Shown here piece by piece: positions 26,821 to 37,029 of a stretch of DNA of 51,688 nt. The first letter of the stretch is position 1; the number at the start of each line of letters is the position of its first letter. The notes under the pieces were generated by a model, which worked only from the letters and a program-made list of their open reading frames with translations, was not told where the DNA came from and did no database searches. The translations under genes and the position numbers were made by a program. Location: the NCBI RefSeq assembly GCF_024160105.1, contig NZ_JAMFTQ010000014.1:1-51688 (forward strand), read 5' to 3'. This stretch comes from Corynebacterium stercoris. GTDB taxonomy: Bacteria; Actinomycetota; Actinomycetes; Mycobacteriales; Mycobacteriaceae.

Positions 26821-27918
26821 ATGACCACGTTCACCGCGCTCGTAGGGGCGCTCGCCGCCACTTCCGTCGACACGCTCGAAGGCTTCGACAAAGCCGTCGC
26901 GCTCGACGCCGGCATCAACCCCGGCTGGGTGCACACCTGGGGCCAGCTCCACGCCACGTACTACGGGCGCACGCGGTTCACGCGCAAGCAGCGCGACGCC
27001 CGACGCCTCGCCCGCAACGCGTGCCTCACCCTCGACTTCCTGAACATGGTCGAGCGCCGCCTGTCCGCGATCGAGGACGAAGCCACGCGCCACACGCGCC
27101 GCCTCGAAGTACTCGCCATGCTCGCCGCCGCGCCGTGCCGCACCCGCAAGCAGCTGCGCCGCTTCCTCAACGAGCACCTGCCCGCCACGCAGCGCGCCCC
27201 GCTGCCGGGCGTGCGCTTCGGCCGCTCGATTGCGGGGATGCGCACGATGATTGTCACGGCGTCGGAACGCGAGCTCGCCGACCTCGAGCACGCCCTGCTG
27301 CAGCTCGTCGACCACACGAAACCCCTCGCGCCCCAGCTGCTCACGCACTTCCTCATGCTCATGCGCGGCGACGCCGCCCACAGCGGGGTCCCGCTCGCCA
27401 CGCCGCACCCGACCCTCATGATCGCGCTCGAGGACTGGGTGTCCATCCATGAAGGCACCGGCGACGAAGTGGTGCTCGGGCTTACCGACGGCACCACCAT
27501 GACCGGCGCCGAGTACCTCGCACAGTTCGCCGACGAGGAGCACCACCTGCAGGCCGCGCTCTTCCACCCGGAGCACGGCGCGGTGAACCTGTACCGCACG
27601 GAGCGTTTCGCCAACGCGAAGCAGCGCACCCTCGCGGCCATGGTGAACCCCGTCTGCCCCGTCCCCGACTGCCGACGCCCCGCCGACCACAACCAGGCCC
27701 ACCACATCACCGCCTGGCACCACGGCGGCGAGACAAACCTCAACAACATCGCGATGCTGTGCAGCTACCACAACGGGGTCAACGACGACGACCCCGCGCA
27801 CCCCAGCCGCGGCCGCGTCGAGATGGTGCGCGGCACCCCCACCTGGCATTCCCCGAACGGGCACCCCGTCCCCAACCCGGTGCATCCTTACGGCGCGATG
27901 CAAACACTGTTCGGCTAA
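26821..27918 (+). CDS. HNH endonuclease of the DUF222 (13E12 repeat) family
   Basis: This 365-residue protein combines an N-terminal helical DUF222 region with a C-terminal HNH nuclease motif: CPVPDCRRPADHNQAHHITAW, then GGETNLNNIAMLCSYHN. Family members are abundant, multi-copy genes of actinobacteria whose job is uncertain; some mark phage or mobile-element sites. The ATG at 26821 follows TAGTGT (26808-26813) by seven bases. No IS ends or target duplication were seen next to the gene. Confidence 0.85.
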   Translation: MTTFTALVGALAATSVDTLEGFDKAVALDAGINPGWVHTWGQLHATYYGRTRFTRKQRDARRLARNACLTLDFLNMVERRLSAIEDEATRHTRRLEVLAMLAAAPCRTRKQLRRFLNEHLPATQRAPLPGVRFGRSIAGMRTMIVTASERELADLEHALLQLVDHTKPLAPQLLTHFLMLMRGDAAHSGVPLATPHPTLMIALEDWVSIHEGTGDEVVLGLTDGTTMTGAEYLAQFADEEHHLQAALFHPEHGAVNLYRTERFANAKQRTLAAMVNPVCPVPDCRRPADHNQAHHITAWHHGGETNLNNIAMLCSYHNGVNDDDPAHPSRGRVEMVRGTPTWHSPNGHPVPNPVHPYGAMQTLFG

Positions 27919-27991
27919 CGCTTTTCGACGCTCATTTTCTCCGCCAGCCGCTCCCCGAGCGGCCCCTCGGCATGCCCTGCGCGCGGGCAAC

Positions 27992-28031
27992 AAAAAACAA
28001 CGGCGGGTTCCTATGCGGAACCGCGCCGTTG
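27992..28031 (-). terminator. Rho-independent terminator of mctC
   Basis: Arms CAACGGCG/CGCCGTTG and GGTTCC/GGAACC (27998-28031) close a five-base loop with one bulged G. On the minus strand the hairpin is followed by a run of six T. It lies 24 bases after the mctC stop. Confidence 0.85.
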
Positions 28032-28054
28032 CTGTGTTACGTCAGTGTCAGCGA

Positions 28055-29698
28055 CTAGTGGTCGACCGGAGCCTCCACGCCGACACCGGTGAGGGAGCGA
28101 ACTTCCATCTCGGCCTGCAGGGCGTCGAAGTTGTCCGGCTTACCCAGGTAGGTGCCGATGATGCCGGCCAGGAAGCCGATCGGGATGGAGACGATACCCG
28201 GGCTGGACAGCGGGAAGAGCGCCCAGTCAGCGTTCGGGAACATGGAGCTCGGGGAGCCGGAAACTGCCGGGGACAGGAAGATCAGCAGCAGGCAGGAGAT
28301 CAGGCCCGCGTAGATGGAGCAGACAGCGCCGGTGGTGTTGAACTTCTTCCAGTACAGGGAGTACAGGATGGTCGGCAGGTTCGCGGACGCCGCGATGGCG
28401 AAGGCGAGGGACACCAGGAACGCCACGTTCTGGGTCATGGCCAGGATGCCGAGGATGATGGAGACGATGCCGAGCACAACCACGGTGATGCGGGAGACGC
28501 GGACCTGCTCCTCCTCGGAGGACTGGCCGTCGCGCAGCACGGCGTCGTAAACGTCGTGGGCGATGGAGGCGGAGGCGGTAATCGCAAGACCTGCCACCAC
28601 CGCGAGCACGGTAGCGAACGCGACTGCGGAGATCAGGGCCATGAAGATGGAGCCGCCGAGCTCGAACGCCAGCAGCGGTGCGGCGGAGTTCGCGCCACCC
28701 GGGGCGGCGAGGATGCGGTCCGGGCCGACGAACGCTGCAGCAGCGTAGCCGAGGATGAGGGTGAGCAGGTAGAACGAGCCGATGAGCACGATGGCCCAGG
28801 TCACGGACTTGCGGGCTTCCTTCGCCGTCGGCACGGTGTAGAAGCGCATGAGCACGTGCGGCAGACCAGCGGTACCGAGCACCAGGGTGAGACCCAGGGA
28901 GACGAAGTCGATCTGCTTGGTCAGGGTGCCGCCGTACTTCAGGCCCGGCTGCATGATGGCCTCAGCGGCGTAGCCCTTCTCGGCGAGGGTCTGGGAGGAC
29001 GCGTGCATGTCGATCGCAGCGTCGAAGAGGTTGCCGCCGCGCAGCTTGACAAACACCAGGACAGCCATGATCGCGACACCGGCGATGAGCAGCACGGCCT
29101 TGATCATCTGGACGTAGGTGGTGCCCTTCATGCCGCCGATGAGGACGTACACGATCATGATCACGCCGACGATCGCGACACAGATTGCCTGCGAGCTGAA
29201 GGAGTGCAGGTCCAGCAGCACGGACACCAGGGAGCCGGCGCCGGCCATCTGGGCGATCAAGTAGAACAGCGACACGAACAGGGTGCCGAAGGCCGCAGCC
29301 ACGCGCACCGGCTTCTGCTTCAGGCGGAAGGAGAGCACGTCCGCCATGGTGAAGCGGCCGACGTTACGCAGCGGCTCGGCGACGAGCAGCAGGGCCACGA
29401 GCCACGCCACGAAGAAGCCGATGGAGTACAGGAAGCCGTCGTAACCGTTCAGCGCGATGGAGCCGACGATGCCCAGGAAGGACGCGGCGGAGAGGTAGTC
29501 ACCCGCGATGGCGAGGCCGTTCTGGGTGCCGTTGAAGGTTGCGCCGCCGGTGTAGAAGTCGGAGGCTTCGCTGGTGGTCTTGCCGGCACGGGTCACCACG
29601 AACAGGGTGACCACGATGAAGATGCCGAAGACGGCGATGTTGAGAATCGGGTTGCCGGTGCCCTGCGCAGCGGGGGCGGCGAGAAGAGTCGTCTGCAT
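28055..29698 (-). CDS. mctC: Monocarboxylate (acetate, pyruvate, propionate) symporter, SSS family
   Basis: The 547-residue protein has about 13 membrane helices and the sodium/solute symporter pattern, with SSEASDFYTGGATFNGTQ and GLAIAGDYLSAASFLG near the N-terminus, as in ActP/MctC. In C. glutamicum MctC takes up acetate, pyruvate and propionate. It begins four bases after mctB, and gene order mctB-mctC near fkpA-gltA matches C. glutamicum (cg0952-cg0953). A strong terminator follows. Confidence 0.9.
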   Translation of the reverse strand: MQTTLLAAPAAQGTGNPILNIAVFGIFIVVTLFVVTRAGKTTSEASDFYTGGATFNGTQNGLAIAGDYLSAASFLGIVGSIALNGYDGFLYSIGFFVAWLVALLLVAEPLRNVGRFTMADVLSFRLKQKPVRVAAAFGTLFVSLFYLIAQMAGAGSLVSVLLDLHSFSSQAICVAIVGVIMIVYVLIGGMKGTTYVQMIKAVLLIAGVAIMAVLVFVKLRGGNLFDAAIDMHASSQTLAEKGYAAEAIMQPGLKYGGTLTKQIDFVSLGLTLVLGTAGLPHVLMRFYTVPTAKEARKSVTWAIVLIGSFYLLTLILGYAAAAFVGPDRILAAPGGANSAAPLLAFELGGSIFMALISAVAFATVLAVVAGLAITASASIAHDVYDAVLRDGQSSEEEQVRVSRITVVVLGIVSIILGILAMTQNVAFLVSLAFAIAASANLPTILYSLYWKKFNTTGAVCSIYAGLISCLLLIFLSPAVSGSPSSMFPNADWALFPLSSPGIVSIPIGFLAGIIGTYLGKPDNFDALQAEMEVRSLTGVGVEAPVDH

Positions 29699-29702
29699 GG
29701 TC

Positions 29703-30041
29703 TTAGCCCTCCATCACTTCGCGGATGTGCGCCGCACGCGGCTCGATGTTCTTGTTCGCCCACTTCACGTAGAACCAAGTGATGGCGAACGTAGTGATGA
29801 ACTGCAGAAGGCCCAGCCACAGGCCCACGTTGAGGCCGAGGAACGGACGCGCCATGGCGTCGGACGCGAAGGTGGCAACCAGCACGTAAAGCAGGTACCA
29901 AACGAGGGACGCGATCATCATCGGGAACGTGAATCCGCGGAATGTGCTGCGGAGCTCCTGGAATTCGGAGCTCTGCTGCATTGCGACGAACTCCTCGGGA
30001 GTGGGCTCACGACGAGTCGGGATAGCTGTAGATCCGGCCAC
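29703..30041 (-). CDS. mctB: DUF485 small membrane protein, MctB-like
   Basis: The 112-residue protein has two hydrophobic helices (about 41-65 and 73-95) and the DUF485 pattern, with the RSTFRGFTFPMMIASLVWY region. It probably supports the MctC symporter, as the analogous pair YjcH-ActP does in enterobacteria. The start is GTG with a good Shine-Dalgarno GAAAGGA. Its 277-base upstream region also carries the terminator of the aldo/keto reductase gene and a possible TACATT -10 near 30120, with no clear operator. Confidence 0.85.
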   Translation of the reverse strand: MAGSTAIPTRREPTPEEFVAMQQSSEFQELRSTFRGFTFPMMIASLVWYLLYVLVATFASDAMARPFLGLNVGLWLGLLQFITTFAITWFYVKWANKNIEPRAAHIREVMEG

Positions 30042-30265
30042 GGCCTCAATCCTTTCTAGCTAAGACGAATAGACACTCGCCTCGTTGAGGCCTCGCTGAG
30101 AAGCCTGCAACTCGACAGAAGGAATGTAACCTACGGCACACTTCGTGAACGAACGTTAAACAGCCTTTTCCAAGAGTTTCCCAATCTTCCACCCCCGCCC
30201 ATGCCGGGGACGTGCGGAAACTTTTGGTACTACAACTACCCCCACCGTCGCCTCGAACAACAAGA

Positions 30266-30291
30266 AGGGCCTGCCCGAGCGGGCAGACCCT
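30266..30291 (-). terminator. Hairpin after the aldo/keto reductase gene
   Basis: AGGG and CTGCCCG pair with CGGGCAG and CCCT, with single C/A mismatches, around a two-base loop. It lies 28 bases after the stop of the reductase gene. The T-tract on the minus strand is interrupted (TTCTTGTTG), so termination may be partial. Confidence 0.6.
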
Positions 30292-30318
30292 CATTAAGAA
30301 CTTGAAGCTTAACGACGC

Positions 30319-31155
30319 TTAATTCGGGAACGTCCTCGGATCCCCGTACAACCGGCCGCCGCCGACCGCGTCGAGGGTGGCGATGTCCTCCGCGTCGAGC
30401 TCCACCTCGACCGCGCCGAGGTTCTCGACGAGACGCTGCGGGTTCGAGGTCTTCGGCACCACAGAGCAACCGAGCTCAAGCAGGTAGGCGAGGACGATCT
30501 GCGCCGGCGTCTTGCCGTGCTTGTCGGCGACGGCGACGATCTCGGGCGCGTCGAAGTTCTCGCCGCGCGCAAGCGGCGCCCACGCCTCGGTGACAATGTC
30601 GTGGGACTCGTGGAACGCGCGCAGCTCCGGCTGCGTGAACCCGGCGTGCAGCTCCACCTGGTTGAGCACCGGGGTGACACCGGTCTTCTCGATGATCTCC
30701 TCAAGCACATCTTCGTAGAAGTTCGCGACGCCGACGGACTGCAGCTGCCCCATGCCCTGCAGCTGGGTGATCTGCTCGAACGCCTCGACGTAAGTGCCCT
30801 GCTGCGGTACCGGCCAGTGGACGAGGTAGAGGTCGATGAACTCCAGGTTCAGGCGCTTCAGAGACTCCTGGTACGCCTCGGCCGCGCGGTGCTGGTCGTC
30901 GTTCCACAGCTTGGTGGTCACGAACAGCTCCTCGCGGGTGACGTCACCCGCGGCGATCGCGGCGTTGATGGCCTTGCCCACCTCCACCTCGTTGCCGTAC
31001 AGCGAGGCGGTATCGATGTGACGGTAGCCCAACTCAATGGCGGTGCGGACGATCTGCTCCGTCTCCTCGCCCTTCAGCTTGTAGGTGCCGAGGCCGAGGA
31101 GGGGGAAATCATAACCGTCGTTAAGCGTGGTAAGCGGAATGCGCACGGCGCTCAC
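30319..31155 (-). CDS. Aldo/keto reductase
   Basis: The 278-residue NADPH-dependent oxidoreductase has the family tetrad D48, Y53, K82 and H113 (HIDTASLYGNE, TKLW, LVHWP), and the C-terminal NADP loop VPKTSNPQRLVENLG. It resembles 2,5-diketo-gluconate reductase-type enzymes; the substrate is not determined by the sequence. The start is GTG directly after the stop of the FKBP gene (TAG then GTG), so the two are translationally coupled. Confidence 0.9.
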   Translation of the reverse strand: MSAVRIPLTTLNDGYDFPLLGLGTYKLKGEETEQIVRTAIELGYRHIDTASLYGNEVEVGKAINAAIAAGDVTREELFVTTKLWNDDQHRAAEAYQESLKRLNLEFIDLYLVHWPVPQQGTYVEAFEQITQLQGMGQLQSVGVANFYEDVLEEIIEKTGVTPVLNQVELHAGFTQPELRAFHESHDIVTEAWAPLARGENFDAPEIVAVADKHGKTPAQIVLAYLLELGCSVVPKTSNPQRLVENLGAVEVELDAEDIATLDAVGGGRLYGDPRTFPN

Positions 31156-31515
31156 CTAGCTAGCGTCGAGCAGGTCGATGACGAAGACCAGGGTGCGGCC
31201 CGCGAGCGGGTGCCCGCCGCCGGCCGGGCCGTACGCCATCTCCGGCGGGATGGTCAGCTCGCGGCGGCCGCCGACGCGCATGCCCGGGATGCCCTCCTGC
31301 CAGCCCGCAATGAGGCCGTCGAGCGGGAATTCGGCAGCCTCGCCGCGGTCCCAGGTCGAATCGAACTCCTTGCCCGTGTCGTACGTCACGCCGAGGTAGT
31401 GCACCTTCACGTAACCACCCGCGACGGCTTCGGCACCGTCGCCGACCACAAGATCCTCAATAACGAGGTCAACCGGCGCCGGCTCCTGCGGAACCTCGAT
31501 GGTGGGCTTTTCCAT
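31156..31515 (-). CDS. fkpA: FKBP-type peptidyl-prolyl cis-trans isomerase
   Basis: The 119-residue protein is a single FKBP domain. The active-site region shows GGYVKVHYLGVTYDTGKEFDS, the FPLDGLIAGWQEGIPGM strand and loop, and the C-terminal GHPLAGRTLVFVIDLL. It has no signal peptide, so it acts in the cytoplasm on proline peptide bonds. ATG 31515 was taken because AAGGAG lies ten bases upstream; a TTG three codons earlier overlaps that site. A -10 TATACT lies at 31581-31586. In C. glutamicum fkpA also follows gltA. Confidence 0.93.
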   Translation of the reverse strand: MEKPTIEVPQEPAPVDLVIEDLVVGDGAEAVAGGYVKVHYLGVTYDTGKEFDSTWDRGEAAEFPLDGLIAGWQEGIPGMRVGGRRELTIPPEMAYGPAGGGHPLAGRTLVFVIDLLDAS

Positions 31516-31620
31516 TGCTGGCAATCTCCTTGCACGTGTTGTGGCGGGAATGACAAAACCGCCGGAACAGGCCTCCCAAAAGTATAAGGGAAAGCCCGCT
31601 CGCGGCGGTGAGCCGGCAGC

Positions 31621-32916
31621 TTAGCGCTGATCCTCCGGCACGAAGTCGCGGTGCTCGTAGCCGGTGTAGATCTGGCGCGGGCGGTTGATCTTGGAGTTCA
31701 TCTCAAGCTGCTCGCGGTACTGCGCGATCCAGCCCGGGAGGCGGCCGATGGCGAACAGGACGGTGAAGAAGTCCGTCGGGAAGCCCATGGCGCGGTAGAT
31801 CAGGCCCGTGTAGAAGTCTACGTTCGGGTACAGCTTGCGCTGGATGAAGTACTCGTCGTTCAGCGCGATCTCCTCGAGCTTCATGGCGAGGTCCAGCATC
31901 TCGTCGCCGCCCAGGTGCTCCAGCACCTCGTGGGCGGTGTCCTTCACAATGGCGGCGCGCGGGTCGTAGTTCTTGTACACGCGGTGGCCGAAGCCCATGA
32001 GGCGGACGCCCTTTTCCTTGTTCTTCACGCGGTTCATGAAGTCGGTTGCGTCGCCGTCGTTGTTCTTCTGGATGTCCTCGAGCATCTCGAGCACAGCCTG
32101 GTTCGCGCCGCCGTGCAGCGGGCCAGCCAGGGCGTTGATGCCGCCGGCGATAGCCACGAACATGTTGGCCTGCGCGGAAGCGATCATGCGCACGGTGGAG
32201 GTGGAGCAGTTCTGCTCGTGGTCAGCGTGCAGGATGAGCAGCTTCTCCATGGCGCGGGCGAGCAGCGGGTCAACCTCGTACTCCTCCGTCGGGTAGCCGA
32301 ACATCATGCGCAGGAAGTTCTCGGTCTGGTTCAGCTTGTTGTCCGGGTACATGTACGGCTTACCGCGGGATGCGCGGTAAGCGTAGGCCGCCAGCATCGG
32401 CACCTTCGCCATGAGGCGCACGGTGGCCTTGTCCAGCTGCTCCTCGTCGAGCGGGTTGAGCTGGTCCTGGTAGTAGGCGGACAGAATGTTCACGGACGAC
32501 GCCAGCACAGCCATCGGGTGCGCGTTGCGCGGGAAGACGTTGAAGGCGGCCTTGAAGTCTTCGTCGAGCAGCGTGTGGTGGCGGATGTCGTCGGAGAACG
32601 CCTGGTGCTGCTCGGCGTTCGGCAGCTCGCCGTTGATGAGCAGGTAGGAGACCTCGTTGAAGGTGGCGTTGTTGGCCAGGTCGGCGATGTCGTAGCCGCG
32701 GTAGCGCAGAATGCCGTTGTCGCCGTCGATGTAGGTGATCTTGGATTCGGTGGAGCCGGTGGACACGTAGCCCGGGTCGAAGGTGACGTACCCAGTCTCG
32801 CTGAGCATCTTGCCCAGGACAATACCGTCGTTGCCCTCGGTGGCGCGCATGATGTCCATTTCGAACTCGCCGCCGGGGTAGTGGAGTACGGCCTTGTTCT
32901 CGTTCTCAGAAGCCAC
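31621..32916 (-). CDS. gltA: Citrate synthase
   Basis: The 431-residue enzyme condenses acetyl-CoA with oxaloacetate at the entrance to the TCA cycle. Conserved segments are GYDIADLANNATFNEVSYLL, the catalytic His in ADHEQNCSTSTVR, GFGHRVYKNYDPRA, and the Asp in LYPNVDFYTGLIYRAMG. Start GTG 32916 was chosen for its Shine-Dalgarno AGGAAGGG seven bases upstream, although the frame stays open 147 bases further. It faces serC across a 222-base shared promoter region. Confidence 0.96.
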   Translation of the reverse strand: MASENENKAVLHYPGGEFEMDIMRATEGNDGIVLGKMLSETGYVTFDPGYVSTGSTESKITYIDGDNGILRYRGYDIADLANNATFNEVSYLLINGELPNAEQHQAFSDDIRHHTLLDEDFKAAFNVFPRNAHPMAVLASSVNILSAYYQDQLNPLDEEQLDKATVRLMAKVPMLAAYAYRASRGKPYMYPDNKLNQTENFLRMMFGYPTEEYEVDPLLARAMEKLLILHADHEQNCSTSTVRMIASAQANMFVAIAGGINALAGPLHGGANQAVLEMLEDIQKNNDGDATDFMNRVKNKEKGVRLMGFGHRVYKNYDPRAAIVKDTAHEVLEHLGGDEMLDLAMKLEEIALNDEYFIQRKLYPNVDFYTGLIYRAMGFPTDFFTVLFAIGRLPGWIAQYREQLEMNSKINRPRQIYTGYEHRDFVPEDQR

Positions 32917-32955
32917 GAAATACCCTTCCTCACGTGGTGGAACCAGCCCAGGTAG

Positions 32956-34266
<1,311 letters not shown>

Positions 34267-34320
34267 ACCCCGGCCCGTGGGTTAGGCTTGGGAAAACCTG
34301 TCCGCCGAATAGGGAGAGCT

Positions 34321-35274
34321 ATGCGCGAGCTGCACCTCAGCCATGAGGAATCGACGGAAACGTTCCTTGTCCTCGTCGACAATGATGGGGTGCGCTACCA
34401 GCTCGCACGCGCCGAGCTCGACCCGCAGGAGGCCGCGGAGCCCGAGGTGAACGCCGGTTTCGCCCCCTCCGGCAGCACGCTGTTCGCTGTGCCGCACGCC
34501 GACGAGGCGGAAGCGCCCGTGGAGCCCGAAACCCCGGCGGAGGAACCCGAGGTCGAGGTCCAAGAAACCCCGCAGGAGCGCACGCTGCCGGAGCCGGACC
34601 CGCTCTACGCCAAGGCGCTGACCATGCGCCCGAACGAGATTCAGGCCCGCATCCGCGCCGGCGCAACCGCGGCCGAGGTCGCGGACGAGATGGGCGTGGC
34701 CGAAAGCCGCATCGAGCCGTACGCGCACCCGGTGCTGCTGGAGCGTTCCCAGGTCGCCGAGGCCGCGAAGCAGTCCCACCCGCTGCGCGAGGACGGCCCG
34801 GCGAAGCTCACGCTCTTCGAAATCCTGGCGTCGGCGTTCGCGGCGCGCGGGCACTCGCTTTCCGACGCCACCTGGGACGCCACCCGCGAACCGGGCGACG
34901 CCTGGGTTGTCCACCTGCGCTGGCAGGCCGGCCTGACGGACAACGAGGCGGTGTGGTCGTACAAGCGCCAGATGGGTTCCGCGGCGACGACGGAAGCCCG
35001 CAACGCGGTGGCGGCGGACCTCACGGACCCGGATTTTGTGCAGCCGGTGCGCTCGCTCACTGCCGTCGATACGCGTGCGCTCCGCGCGGAGGAGCCCGAG
35101 CTTGCCCCGGCCGACGCCGAGCCGAGCGGGGACGACCTGGTTGCGGAGGGCGATTTCCTGCGCCACCCGGATGAGGAGGAGCAGCCCCAGAAGCGCCGCC
35201 GCAAGGCTGTCACCCCGCACTGGGAGGACGTGCTGCTCGGCGTGCGCACCACCCCGAAGCGACCGAAGAAGTAG
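34321..35274 (+). CDS. sepH: Septation protein SepH
   Basis: The 317-residue protein has the DUF3071 N-terminus (MRELHLSHEESTETFLVL, then LVDNDGVRYQL) and a helix-turn-helix with the ALTMRPNEIQARIRAGATA and AEVADEMGV patterns (about 100-130). The middle is acidic and Glu/Pro-rich and the C-terminus basic. SepH binds FtsZ and supports cell division in actinobacteria. GGAGAG sits shortly before the ATG at 34321, so translation is probably Shine-Dalgarno led. The following gene begins seven bases after the stop. Confidence 0.9.
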   Translation: MRELHLSHEESTETFLVLVDNDGVRYQLARAELDPQEAAEPEVNAGFAPSGSTLFAVPHADEAEAPVEPETPAEEPEVEVQETPQERTLPEPDPLYAKALTMRPNEIQARIRAGATAAEVADEMGVAESRIEPYAHPVLLERSQVAEAAKQSHPLREDGPAKLTLFEILASAFAARGHSLSDATWDATREPGDAWVVHLRWQAGLTDNEAVWSYKRQMGSAATTEARNAVAADLTDPDFVQPVRSLTAVDTRALRAEEPELAPADAEPSGDDLVAEGDFLRHPDEEEQPQKRRRKAVTPHWEDVLLGVRTTPKRPKK

Positions 35275-35281
35275 GTGCGCG

Positions 35282-36139
35282 ATGCAGTCGATCAGCTACC
35301 CCGCGGTGGTCACGTTCTGGTTTGTCACGACGGCTGACCCGGCCGCAGTGCTGGAGTCGGAGCCAAAGGCGGACCGCGGTTTCGGCCGCAAGCTGCTCAG
35401 CCAGATCAACCCAGCGTGGCCGATCACGCCGATCGGCGAGTTCCCGCTGAACCGCTCGTCGAAGCCCGGCAAGAGCGAGTTTTACATCGCCGGATACCCG
35501 GGTGTGGCTGTGGTGCAGACGTTCGTGACGGATTCGGAGAAGCTCACCGAAACGGTGCGCTACCTGCGCGAGGCACTGCCCGCCGCGGATACGTACATGT
35601 TTGCCGAGGGCACGGACTCGGACTACGCCGGGTTCGCGCACTACGTGGGCGAGGACCTGCGCCGCTCGCTGACCGCGACGCGCGAGCGCGTCCTGGAGGA
35701 TCTCGGCCTGCCGGAGCCCTTCGAGGCGCCCTACTGGGCCGGCGAGAAGGCGGAGCAGCTCGGCGGCATCACGCTGCCGTTCGAGCCCAAGGACTTGATG
35801 CGCGAGGCGCAGCGCCACTGGGTCGGGTTGGAGCTGGACGGCGAGGGCCCGGACGTGCACGTTGTGGGCTACGCCATTGACGGGCGCCCGGAGCCGAAGA
35901 TCGCGAAGCCGGCGAAACCGCAGGTGAAGACGGTGGAGCAGGTCGCCGCCCGCTTCGCCGAGGGCGACGGGGCCTACGACGACTACGAGGTGCGCACGCG
36001 CGACACCGAGGGCGAGGAGTTCGCCGAGCTCGCTGACGCCTCCGTTGCAGCCGCGCGCCGCATCGGCCGCGACGTGCGCCGCCGCCTCGGGCGGATGAAG
36101 GACGCGCTGGTGGAGAAGATCCGCCACGCGGACCGCTAA
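35282..36139 (+). CDS. DUF6928-like conserved actinobacterial protein
   Basis: The 285-residue soluble protein has the pattern FWFVTTADPAAVLESEPKAD at its N-terminus, then SKPGKSEFYIAGYPGVAVVQ and an Asp/Tyr/Phe-rich segment. It resembles the DUF6928 family, of unknown function, in start and in length. The C-terminus is basic and helical (RRIGRDVRRRLGRMKDALVEK). It sits seven bases after sepH, which suggests an operon. The ATG follows GGTGCGCG, a weak ribosome binding site. No catalytic motif is apparent. Confidence 0.6.
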   Translation: MQSISYPAVVTFWFVTTADPAAVLESEPKADRGFGRKLLSQINPAWPITPIGEFPLNRSSKPGKSEFYIAGYPGVAVVQTFVTDSEKLTETVRYLREALPAADTYMFAEGTDSDYAGFAHYVGEDLRRSLTATRERVLEDLGLPEPFEAPYWAGEKAEQLGGITLPFEPKDLMREAQRHWVGLELDGEGPDVHVVGYAIDGRPEPKIAKPAKPQVKTVEQVAARFAEGDGAYDDYEVRTRDTEGEEFAELADASVAAARRIGRDVRRRLGRMKDALVEKIRHADR

Positions 36140-36207
36140 CAGCAGCGGGTTCCTGGAGCTCTCAGCGTCTGGAGCTCTCACCGGCAGCTTCCCGGCCCGT
36201 TGAGCAG

Positions 36208-37020
36208 CTACCGCATGCGCTCGTAGAACGCGACGGCGGCGCTCGTCGCCACGTTGAGCGAATCGGTGCCCGGAGCCATCGGGATCTGGGCGCGCACGTC
36301 GCAGGCGCGCATCGCGTGCTCGGTCAGCCCCGGCCCCTCCGCGCCGACGAGGAACGCCACCCGCTCGTGCTGCCGCCCGGTTCGCTGATCCAGCAGCGCG
36401 TCTTTCAGCTGCACCGCGTCCGGCGCCGGGGTGAGCGCGACGACGTGGAAGCCCGCCTCCTGCAGCTCGGCGAGCCCGCGCTGCCAAGTGGTCGGCGTGC
36501 CGTCGATGTGCGCGAACGCGGTACGCAGCGCGTGCCCCATGGACACGCGCACGCTGCGGCGGTACAGCGGATCCGCGGTGGACGCGCCGAACAGCACGCC
36601 GTCGATCCCCATGCCGGCGGCGTTGCGGAAGATCGCGCCGATGTTCTCGTGGTCCCCCACACCCTCGAGCACGACGACGGTGCGCGCGCCCGCAAGCACA
36701 TCCGCGACGCGCAGCGGCGCGGGCCGGTCGGCGGAGGCGAGCAGGCCGCGGTGCATGTCGTAGCCCGCGACCTCGGCCATCACCGCGCGAGGCACCTCGT
36801 ACACCGGGATCCCGCGGCGCTGAAGCTCAGCGCCATGCGTATCGACGAACGTTTCCAGCCGACCCCCGAAGCCGAACACCGCCCGGACCGGGAAGCGCGA
36901 TTCCAAGAGGCGCCCGCAGATCAGCGGACCCTCGGCGATGACGAGGCCGCGCTCCCCGTCGGAACCCTTGAGGTCGCGGATGTCGTCGAGGAGGGGGGAT
37001 GAAGGATCGTCGATAAGCAA
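36208..37020 (-). CDS. TrmH/SpoU family RNA 2'-O-methyltransferase
   Basis: The 270-residue SPOUT methyltransferase shows the three knot motifs: HENIGAIFRNAAGMGIDGVL (motif 1), LVGAEGPGLT (motif 2) and IPMAPGTDSLNVATSAAVAF (motif 3), which bind SAM and carry the 2'-OH transfer. The RNA target (23S rRNA or tRNA) is not determined. The start is TTG with GGAG six bases upstream and nine bases after the purine permease stop, so it is co-transcribed with that gene. The gap to 36139 holds a duplicated TGGAGCTCTCA and nothing else. Confidence 0.88.
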   Translation of the reverse strand: MLIDDPSSPLLDDIRDLKGSDGERGLVIAEGPLICGRLLESRFPVRAVFGFGGRLETFVDTHGAELQRRGIPVYEVPRAVMAEVAGYDMHRGLLASADRPAPLRVADVLAGARTVVVLEGVGDHENIGAIFRNAAGMGIDGVLFGASTADPLYRRSVRVSMGHALRTAFAHIDGTPTTWQRGLAELQEAGFHVVALTPAPDAVQLKDALLDQRTGRQHERVAFLVGAEGPGLTEHAMRACDVRAQIPMAPGTDSLNVATSAAVAFYERMR

Positions 37021-37029
37021 AGTGTGCTC

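Noticed and set aside
28013..29782. 589-codon plus-strand frame opposite mctC
   Set aside because: Its composition (Gly, Asp, Gln, Arg, His) is that of an antisense shadow, and mctC-mctB on the minus strand are clear.
36150..36180. Direct repeat TGGAGCTCTCA after the DUF6928-like gene
   Set aside because: Only two copies within 20 bases and no link to a gene end or an IS was found; chance is likely.
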